The notes under the pieces are model-generated. The model did not search any database, was not told where the DNA came from, and saw only the letters and a program-made list of their open reading frames with translations. From Gryllotalpicola protaetiae (GTDB lineage: Bacteria; Actinomycetota; Actinomycetes; Actinomycetales; Microbacteriaceae), in contig NZ_CP032624.1 in NCBI RefSeq assembly GCF_003627055.1, positions 2,108,001 to 2,172,000 of the forward strand: a stretch of 64,000 nucleotides of DNA, read 5' to 3'. The position numbers and the translations under genes are program-made. Position 1 is the first letter of the stretch. Each line of letters starts with the position of its first letter. This document shows positions 40,572 to 47,138 of the stretch, in pieces.

Positions 40572-41723
40572 TTACGATGCCCTGATGTCACGAGCGTTGT
40601 CGAAGACCGCCTGTCGCAGCCGTTCGAGCGCGTCGTCCAGGGCACCCTGCCGCACCGCGTTCGCATGGCCCGTGCCGGCTACGACGCGCGGCCTCAGGGC
40701 GAGCAGCTCGTGCAGGCGGTTCCGCACCAGCTCGGCGAGGTCGGCGCCTCCTGCGACGCCGATCTCACCGCCGAGAATGACGAGCTCGGGGTCGATCAGC
40801 GCGACCGGCGGCGCGAGGACGTCGACGATGCGGCCGGCGAACGCGGTGAGGAATCCGCCGATGGCCTCGGCGCGGTTCTCGGCGCCGCGAGCCGACTCGA
40901 GCAGCTCCACCGGATCGCTCGCCCACAGTCCGTGCGAACGCGCCAGCTCGAGCACGCCCTCCGTCGCGAGCAGCCGCCCGGCGAACGGCCCGTCGGGGCC
41001 GACCCTGACGAACGTCATCTCCCCGGCGCTGCCGTGGAAGCCCCGCTGCAGTCGGCCGCCCGTGATCGCGGCGATCGAGATGCCGTGCCCCATCCAGAGC
41101 AGCAGCACCTCGTCGCAGCCGACCGCTCTGCCGCGGCGCGCCTCGTCGCTGAGCACCAGCTTGACGTCGTTCTCGACGGTGACCGGCACGCCGAGCGTCT
41201 CGGACAGCCGGGCGGCGACGTCGAACCCGGTCCACTCCGCGATGTGCTCGGCGTGGCTCAGCGTGCCGCTCTCTGGATCGACGGATCCGCTGATGCCGAC
41301 CGCGACCTGCCGGATCTCCGAGCGGCGGATGCCTGCGCGCCTGGCCGTCGCGGTGAGCAGCCGCTTGACCGCGTGCACAGGGTCCTCGCCCGGCTCGACG
41401 GTGGTCTTCGCCTCGCCGAGCGGAGTGCCCCCCAAGTCGGAGATCACGGCGTCCAGCCCGGTGTCGCTCACGTCGACGCCGGCGGCGAACGCGGCGCGCT
41501 CGTTGATCGTCCAGAGCTGCGCCTGCGGCCCTGGGCCGCCCGGGCGGTGGCCGGCGCGGCGCGCTAGCCCGGATTCCTCGAGGCGGCGCAGCAGCTCAGC
41601 GGCGGCCGGGCGGGAGACGCTGGCAGCCGATTCGAGCTCATGGCGCGACAGTGGGCCCGACTCGAGCAGCGCGTACAGCGCGACCCGGTCATTCAGCTTG
41701 CGTAGCGCACTGGGGCTGCCCAC
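40572..41723 (-). CDS. ROK-family transcriptional regulator
   Basis: A 383-residue ROK repressor: N-terminal winged helix (ALLESGPLSRHELESAASVS) and a sugar-kinase-fold domain with AAGVDVSDTG, the ENDVKLVLSDEA segment and GHGISIAAITGGRL. The Cys-rich zinc motif of NagC-type ROK proteins is degenerate here, consistent with a dedicated regulator rather than a kinase. It probably senses the sugar imported by the ABC system to its left and controls that operon and the divergent epimerase operon at 41882. Confidence 0.85.
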   Translation of the reverse strand: MGSPSALRKLNDRVALYALLESGPLSRHELESAASVSRPAAAELLRRLEESGLARRAGHRPGGPGPQAQLWTINERAAFAAGVDVSDTGLDAVISDLGGTPLGEAKTTVEPGEDPVHAVKRLLTATARRAGIRRSEIRQVAVGISGSVDPESGTLSHAEHIAEWTGFDVAARLSETLGVPVTVENDVKLVLSDEARRGRAVGCDEVLLLWMGHGISIAAITGGRLQRGFHGSAGEMTFVRVGPDGPFAGRLLATEGVLELARSHGLWASDPVELLESARGAENRAEAIGGFLTAFAGRIVDVLAPPVALIDPELVILGGEIGVAGGADLAELVRNRLHELLALRPRVVAGTGHANAVRQGALDDALERLRQAVFDNARDIRAS

Positions 41724-41881
41724 TCGTCTCCCTCGTTCACGCGCCAGGCCGTCCGGCTTGAAGAGGAAGCTAGCGCATCGACGCAGAATCGTCTAGAAAG
41801 TTCTCAGTTCGTCTTTGCGAGTGCGCTCGACCCTGCACCTGCGCGACGGATTCCTTCGACCACTGCGATGAGAGGACCACC

Positions 41882-42775
41882 GTGGCGAACCGGATCGCTC
41901 TCGGCGTGAGCTCATACAGCTTTCAGCAGCGACTCGCGAGCGGCGACATGGACCTGTTCGATGTGATCGAGTGGGTCGCGCACAGCCGCGCGGAACACCT
42001 TGAGCTGGCGGTGCTCGCCGATGATCCGGCATCGCCGATCCCCAACCTGGCGTCGGACCCTGGTTATGTCGACCGGGTGCGCGCCGCTGCGGAATCCGCC
42101 GGCGTCGACCTGTCGAACCTCGCGATGCACGCCGAATTCTGGGCGCCGGGCGGCGCCGACGTGGGGGCGGCGGTCGCGCGGGTCGAAGCATACGTCGACC
42201 TCGCCGAACGCCTCGGGATCACGCGCCTGCGGCACGACGTGGTGGCGCACGGCGCGCTGCCGGGCGACGACACCCCGCTGTTCGAGGCCGCCATCGAGCC
42301 GATCGTCGCCGGATCGAAGCAGGTCGCGCGGTATGCGGCGACCAAGGGCGTGGCCACCAGCGTCGAGAACCACGGATTCTTCGTGCAGTCGGCTGACCGC
42401 ATCCGCCGCATCGTGCACGCCGTGGACGAGCCGAACTTCCTCACGACCCTCGACGTCGGCAACTTCGTCTGCGTCGACGAGGACCCCGCCGTCGTCGTGC
42501 CCCAGAACCTGCCGTACGCGATGGTCATCCACCTCAAGGACTTCTACGTCCGCGACGTCGACCCGGGCGAGGGCTGGTTCCGCAGCAGGGGCGGCCGCTA
42601 TCTGCGCGGTGCGATCGTCGGCAACGGCGATCTCGACCTCGGGTCGGTGGCGCGGTCGATCACGGAGGCCGGCTACGAGGGCTATGCGTCGATCGAGTTC
42701 GAAGGCGCCGAGGACTGCCTGCTCGGCATCGAGCGCGGCCTCGCGAACGCCGCGCGTCTGCTCGCTGCGGCCTGA
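41882..42775 (+). CDS. Sugar-phosphate isomerase/epimerase (xylose-isomerase-like TIM barrel)
   Basis: A 297-residue TIM-barrel protein: N-terminal LGVSSYSFQQRLASG, metal-ligand segments VATSVENHGFF, TLDVGNFV and HLKDFYV, and the C-terminal YEGYASIEFEG with the last metal-binding Glu. Enzymes of this family epimerise or isomerise sugars and inositols. GTG 41882 with GAGAGGACC upstream is the start. It is followed by a Gfo/Idh gene, and together they resemble inositol or rare-sugar catabolic pairs. Confidence 0.85.
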   Translation: MANRIALGVSSYSFQQRLASGDMDLFDVIEWVAHSRAEHLELAVLADDPASPIPNLASDPGYVDRVRAAAESAGVDLSNLAMHAEFWAPGGADVGAAVARVEAYVDLAERLGITRLRHDVVAHGALPGDDTPLFEAAIEPIVAGSKQVARYAATKGVATSVENHGFFVQSADRIRRIVHAVDEPNFLTTLDVGNFVCVDEDPAVVVPQNLPYAMVIHLKDFYVRDVDPGEGWFRSRGGRYLRGAIVGNGDLDLGSVARSITEAGYEGYASIEFEGAEDCLLGIERGLANAARLLAAA

Positions 42776-42833
42776 ACCGTGACGGCAGTCCCGGCATCCG
42801 TCACCCCATCACTGCAACGGAAAGGACGACCAC

Positions 42834-43892
42834 GTGACCCGCGTGAACATCGGCGTGATCGGCACGGGTGCGATCGCGCAAGCGCATCTCACCGCCTACT
42901 CGGCGAACCCTGAGGCCGAACTCGTCGCGGTCAGCGATCTGAATCTCGATCGCGCGCAATCCGCGGCCGACACCTACGGCGTGCGCCGGGCGTACGGCGA
43001 CCCCAACGAGCTGCTCGCCGACCCCGAGGTCGACGCCGTGAGCATCTGCACCTGGAACGACAGCCACGCGCGCTGGGCCATCGCCGCCCTCGAGGCGGGG
43101 AAGCATGTGCTCGTCGAGAAGCCGATGAGTCGCAGCTACGCCGAAGCCATCCAGATGGAGCGCGCGGTGGCAGCGAGCGGCCGCGTGCTGCAGGTCGGCT
43201 TCGTGCGCAGGCACTCGCCGAATGCGGAGGTGCTGAAGTCGTTCATCGACAACGGCGATCTCGGCGATATCTACTACGCCCGCGCCAGCGTCATTCGCCG
43301 TGTCGGCAACCCGGGCGGCTGGTTCGCCGACAAGGCGATCTCCGGCGGCGGTCCCCTGATCGACATCGGCATCCACGTGATCGACCTGTGCTGGTATCTG
43401 ATGGGCGCGCCCAATGCGATCTCGGTGAGCGCCAACCTTTACAGTCGCCTGGGGAACCGCGCTCACATCACGACACTGCCGCGCTGGCAGGTCTCGGACT
43501 ACGACCCCGAGGCGAACGGCGTGGAGGACATGGTGAACGCGCTGGTCAGATTCGACAACGGTGCATCGATGCTCGTCGAGGCGAGCTACTCGCTGCACGC
43601 CGTGAGGGATTCGATCGGCGTCTCCGTGTTCGGCGAGAAGGGCGGTGCGGAGCTCGAGCCGCAGCTCGAGATCGCGACCGAGAAGTACGGCTCGGTCGTC
43701 AACCTCGTCCCGCAGATCTCATCGCTGACCTTCGAGGGCGACCGGGCGTTCGCCAATGAGATCGGGAACTTCATCGACGCCATCCAGGGGAAGGCCGAGA
43801 GCATCGCACCGGTGTCGCACGGGGCCGAGCTGACGAAGATCCTCGAGAGCATCTACGCCTCCGCCGAGTCGGGGCAGGAAATCCGGCTCTGA
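42834..43892 (+). CDS. Gfo/Idh/MocA-family oxidoreductase
   Basis: A 352-residue sugar dehydrogenase with NIGVIGTGAIAQAHL, the active-site LVEKPMSRS and the C-terminal GGGPLIDIGIHVIDLCWYLMG signature. The GTG at 42834 is preceded by GGAAAGGA. It lies 58 bp after the epimerase gene and overlaps the next gene's likely CTG start, so all three are one operon. The substrate is probably the same class of polyol as for the two Gfo/Idh enzymes in the divergent operon. Confidence 0.9.
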   Translation: MTRVNIGVIGTGAIAQAHLTAYSANPEAELVAVSDLNLDRAQSAADTYGVRRAYGDPNELLADPEVDAVSICTWNDSHARWAIAALEAGKHVLVEKPMSRSYAEAIQMERAVAASGRVLQVGFVRRHSPNAEVLKSFIDNGDLGDIYYARASVIRRVGNPGGWFADKAISGGGPLIDIGIHVIDLCWYLMGAPNAISVSANLYSRLGNRAHITTLPRWQVSDYDPEANGVEDMVNALVRFDNGASMLVEASYSLHAVRDSIGVSVFGEKGGAELEPQLEIATEKYGSVVNLVPQISSLTFEGDRAFANEIGNFIDAIQGKAESIAPVSHGAELTKILESIYASAESGQEIRL

Positions 43893-45067
43893 CCGCACCG
43901 CGACTCCGCAGCAGGCGCATCGCCGTCATCGTCGTCTTCGCGATCGCGGGCTGCGGCCTGACCAGCTGGCTGTCGCGTGTGCCGAGCGCGCGCGAACAGC
44001 TCGGTGCGTCGACGGCGGAGATGGGATTCCTCGCGCTCGGCATCGCCGTGGGCTCGATCGTCGGATTCCTGGTCGGCAGTCGCGCGGGGGTGCGCTTCCC
44101 CGCATGGATCGTGATGATGACCTCGCTCGTCGGCACGTCGGCCGGCGTCCTGATCGTGGGCGTCGCGACCGGGTTCGCCCCCGACATCCGGATCGCGTTC
44201 TTCGGCGTGCTGCTGATCGGAGCGGGCAACGGATGCTGCAACGTGGTCATGAACGTCGAGGCTGCCGCCGTGGAGACGGCGTCCGGCAGGCCGCAGATGC
44301 CGTGGTTCCACGCCTCGTACAGCGTGGGCGGCGTGCTCGGGGCGCTCACTGGCGCCGCGGCCGCGTCCGCCGGGGTCGGCGCTGGGCCGCAGCTGACGGT
44401 CGCCGCCGTCGTGCTCGCCGTGGCCGCGGTGATCGCGACGGGCTCGCTCGCGCGCGATGAACCGGTCGTCGCACCGCGGCCGACCGATCATCGGCGCGAC
44501 CGACCGGGCTCGGCGTGGCGCGAGCCGCGCACCCTCGCGATCGGCATCGTCGTTCTCGGAATGTCCTTCGCGAACGGCTCGGCCAACGACTGGCTCGCGC
44601 TCGGCATGGTCGACGGCCATGGGGCCCGCGTGGGGACGGCGGCACTCGCGACGACCGTGTTCACGCTCGCGATCGTGGTCGCCCGCCTGTTCGGCGTTCC
44701 CGTGGTCGGGCTGCTCGGGCGCGAGGCGGCCGTGCGCGCGTCCGCGGGTCTGGCCGTCGCCGGCATCCTGATCTTCATCCTCGTGCCGGACGTCTGGGCC
44801 GCATTCGCCGGGTCGGTGCTGTGGGGGCTGGGGGTCGCACTCGGGTTCCCCGTGGCAATGTCGGCGGCCGGCGACAGCGCCGAGCGTGCGGCCGCGCGCA
44901 TCGCGGTAGTCGCCGCGATCGGCTACGCGGGCTCCCTGGTCGGCCCTCCCGTCATCGGCTTCCTGGCCGAGCGGGTCGGGATCCTGCACTCCCTGCTGAT
45001 CGTCCTGGTGATGGTCGCGTTCTCGGGGCTGGTCGCCTCGGCCCTGCGCCCGGCCTCTTCCCAGTAA
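43889..45067 (+). CDS. MFS transporter, probable CTG start
   Basis: A 392-residue 12-helix transporter of the fucose-permease/YbjJ-like class. The first helix (RRIAVIVVFAIAGCGLTSWL) and the loop SRVPSAREQLGAS precede the first ATG/GTG/TTG in frame (43979), so the true start lies earlier. The only reasonable candidate is CTG 43889, which overlaps the TGA of the Gfo/Idh gene (CTGA) and has AGGA 9 bases upstream. Start at 43979 would delete helix 1. Probably exports or imports the sugar handled by the operon. Confidence 0.7.
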   Translation: MTAPRLRSRRIAVIVVFAIAGCGLTSWLSRVPSAREQLGASTAEMGFLALGIAVGSIVGFLVGSRAGVRFPAWIVMMTSLVGTSAGVLIVGVATGFAPDIRIAFFGVLLIGAGNGCCNVVMNVEAAAVETASGRPQMPWFHASYSVGGVLGALTGAAAASAGVGAGPQLTVAAVVLAVAAVIATGSLARDEPVVAPRPTDHRRDRPGSAWREPRTLAIGIVVLGMSFANGSANDWLALGMVDGHGARVGTAALATTVFTLAIVVARLFGVPVVGLLGREAAVRASAGLAVAGILIFILVPDVWAAFAGSVLWGLGVALGFPVAMSAAGDSAERAAARIAVVAAIGYAGSLVGPPVIGFLAERVGILHSLLIVLVMVAFSGLVASALRPASSQ

Positions 45068-45083
45068 GGGTTGCCTAACCTAT
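45065..45083 (+). promoter_or_regulatory. DtxR/IdeR-like iron box
   Basis: The 19 bases match the DtxR consensus (TTAGGTTAGGCTAACCTAA) at 14 positions, with a perfect right half CTAACCTA. They overlap the -10 (TATGCT, 45081-45086) of the SIP gene, so iron-loaded DtxR should repress it. Confidence 0.65.
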
Positions 45084-45093
45084 GCTCATGTAC

Positions 45094-45552
45094 ATGGGTT
45101 CCCGTCACCGCGCTCGCTTGCGTGACCGTGTGTTCATCGCCGGCGACCTCGCCGATCTGACGGCGATCCAGCATGTGCTCGCGCTGCTGCCCGACGATGC
45201 GTACGGTCAGGTGTACATCGAGGTGCTCGACGAGCGCGACGTCACCCCGCTCGATGCCCCGAGCCGCGTCACGGTGACGTGGTTGCCCCGTGTGCTGCGG
45301 TCGAGCGCGATCCGCCCGCTGGCGTTCGCGGCGCACGGCGAGGCGCTCGCAACAGCGGTCGCCGGGTGGGTGGGCGAATGGATGCCGGGGGCGGCGGGTG
45401 TTGAAGGGGGATCTTCCCAGGCATCCGATCAATCGGTCATCATGTGGGTGGGCTGCGCAGGCAGCGCGCACATCACTGCTCTCTACGACGTCCTGCAGTC
45501 CCGCCTTGCCGGGCTGAACGCTTTGCCTGACCTTTCGCATCACGTGAGTTGA
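45094..45552 (+). CDS. Siderophore-interacting-protein (SIP) C-terminal-domain protein
   Basis: A 152-residue single-domain protein resembling the NAD(P)H-binding half of siderophore-interacting ferric reductases: FIAGDLADLTAIQHVL, YGQVYIEVLDERDV and a GCAGSAHITALYDVL near the end. The FAD domain is absent, so it is not a complete reductase. ATG 45094 is chosen, since TATGCT ends 7 bases before it (leaderless); ATG 45082 and 45088 lie in the promoter and iron box. It is followed 14 bp later by dps, so both answer to iron. Confidence 0.75.
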   Translation: MGSRHRARLRDRVFIAGDLADLTAIQHVLALLPDDAYGQVYIEVLDERDVTPLDAPSRVTVTWLPRVLRSSAIRPLAFAAHGEALATAVAGWVGEWMPGAAGVEGGSSQASDQSVIMWVGCAGSAHITALYDVLQSRLAGLNALPDLSHHVS

Positions 45553-45566
45553 ACGAAGGAGAACCG

Positions 45567-46061
45567 ATGTCCACCGAGACCCCCGTTTCCGCGCAGGCGG
45601 CCGGCGCCACCACGCCTGAGCTCGCCGCCGGTGTCGCGCAGTTCCTCGCCCCCGTCGTCATCGATCTGGAGGCGCTCGTCGTGAACGGCAAGCAGGCGCA
45701 CTGGAATGTGCGGGGCGCCGATTTCATCGCGATCCATGAGTTGCTCGACCAGCTCGTCGATCATGCGCAGGAGTTCGCGGATGACTCGGCCGAGCGCGTT
45801 GTCGCTTTGGGCCTCCCGGTGGATTCCCGTTTGGAGACCGTCGCCGCGAAGGCGACGCTGCCCGCGTTGAGCGATGGCTTCCAGGACTGGAAGGTCACGG
45901 TGACGCAGGTCGTCGCCCAGATCGACGCCGCACTGGTGACCGTGCGTGCTGCGGTCGAGGGGCTCGACGAGGTCGACCTCAACAGCCAGGACATCGTGAT
46001 CGGCATCGAGCGCGGTCTCGTCAAGGACCGTTGGCTGCTGCAGTCGCACCTCGCCGCCTGA
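45567..46061 (+). CDS. dps: Dps-family DNA-binding ferritin
   Basis: A 164-residue mini-ferritin. The ferroxidase motif is clear: GKQAHWNVRGADFIAIHELL (His) followed by QLVDHAQEFADDSAERV (Asp/Glu). It oxidises and stores iron as a dodecamer and protects DNA against peroxide. ATG 45567 with AAGGAGAA upstream is preferred over GTG-led 45549. The gene closely follows the SIP gene behind the iron box. Confidence 0.9.
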   Translation: MSTETPVSAQAAGATTPELAAGVAQFLAPVVIDLEALVVNGKQAHWNVRGADFIAIHELLDQLVDHAQEFADDSAERVVALGLPVDSRLETVAAKATLPALSDGFQDWKVTVTQVVAQIDAALVTVRAAVEGLDEVDLNSQDIVIGIERGLVKDRWLLQSHLAA

Positions 46062-46074
46062 GCGGCCGCGTCGG

Positions 46075-46640
46075 CTACGACGCCTGGAGCGCCGCGAGGT
46101 GCGCCCGCAGCTCGGCCGCGACCGTGTCGAACGGATCGATGCTCTTCTCGGCCCGGCTCAGCACGACGGCGCCCTCTGCCCCTGCGATGAGCAGCACGGC
46201 GAACGGCTCTGCGGCCGGGGGCTCGAGCCCGGCATCCGCCAGCCGCTGCGCGAGACTCGCGCGCCACTCGCGGAAGATCTCGGCCGCGCGCTCGAGGACG
46301 TCCGGCGAGTTCGCCGAGACGGTGACGCCGAGCACCGAGCAGCCGGCACCGCAATCCGTCTGCACGAGCAGTTGGCGCCACATCTCGAGGAAGGCGTCGG
46401 CGACGTCGGTGGGCGTCGTGCCGCCGACGGCCGTCAGGGCGGCCGCCGCGTTCGCCTCGGCGAGGTCAAGCGCCGCGATGACGAGCTCGTCCTTGCCGCC
46501 GGGGAAGTGGTGGTAGATCGAGCCGCGCGGGGCGCCGGTCAGCTTGAGAACGTTCGAGAACGACGTGGCCTGGAATCCGCCGGTCGCGAGCAGGCGCAGG
46601 GCGCCCGCATCAAGGGCTGCCCGGCCGGGTCGCTCCGCAG
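46075..46640 (-). pseudogene. TetR-family regulator, 5' end lost
   Basis: The minus-strand frame from about 46640 to 46075 reads through a normal TetR domain: RAALDAGALRLLATGGFQAT, the recognition part TGAPRGSIYHHFPGGKDELV, and a C-terminal domain ending LRAHLAALQAS. But there is no ATG, GTG or TTG in frame before 46383, which lies after the DNA-binding domain. Where the start should be, the plus strand reads as the tail of an IS481 transposase. So the gene has lost its start to an insertion and should make no intact repressor. It may once have regulated its neighbours. Confidence 0.7.
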
Positions 46641-47003
46641 CAGGCGTGGGAGGCCGCGCCGAAGGTCGCAGCTCCGCGGCCGGTCGCGCCCTTGGCGCCG
46701 GTCGTGGCGCTCTCGGACGAGATCCGGGTGAAGAAGAAGACGAACATCGGCGCCGTCGAGTTCCGCGGCACCCGCTTGGGCATCGGCCGAGCTCACGCCG
46801 AAGAGATGGTCGCCGCCATGGACTCCGGACCCTCAGTCATGATCTTCGACCTGAAAGACACGCTCCTGATCGAGCCCCCCTGGCCCGACGCCGGCGTCAA
46901 GCACGTCAGCAACGGCAGGCCTCTCGGCCCCATCCGCCGGTGCCTCTGAGCGGCGAAGTGTCAGCGATGTCCTGACACATCAACTGTCAGGCATGTCCTG
47001 ATG
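46640..47003 (+). mobile_element. IS481-family insertion sequence remnant (transposase C-terminus and end)
   Basis: The plus-strand frame ending at 46949 reads TPQQAWEAAPK-like PQQAWEAAPK, then VVALSDEIRVKKKTNIGAVE, FRGTRLGIGRAHA and a short tail: the C-terminal beta domain of IS481-type transposases, without the catalytic core. After its stop come TGTCAGCGATGTCCTGAC and TGTCAGGCATGTCCTGA, the tandem end sequence common for actinobacterial IS481 elements. The left part of the element is missing. It interrupts the adjacent tetR. The extent of the right end (about 47003) is approximate. Confidence 0.6.
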
Positions 47004-47097
47004 CAGAACTGATCTCCTGTCATCAGGAAGGCCCAAAACTCCGCGGCTTCTTGCGCGCAGGCCTGGATTTCCGGGCTAGCGACTGGCGCGCACGACT

Positions 47098-47138
47098 CAT
47101 AATCGTGAGGTCGCGGGTTCGAGTCCCGCCTCAGCTAC
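47098..47138 (+). repeat. Island attachment-site-like repeat, copy 2 (3' end of tRNA-CAT)
   Basis: It is identical over 41 bp to 29886-29926. Here the anticodon stem is more complete (GCGCACGA before CTCATAA) and ACCA follows at the 3' end. Still no D-arm or matching acceptor 5' strand (expected AGCTGAG) exists upstream, so this is a tRNA fragment left by recombination. The DNA from 47004 to 47097 holds nothing else that I can name. Confidence 0.8.

Noticed and set aside
45549-45566. Upstream start for dps at 45549
   Set aside because: The frame from 45549 covers the ribosome-binding site AAGGAGAA that serves ATG 45567.
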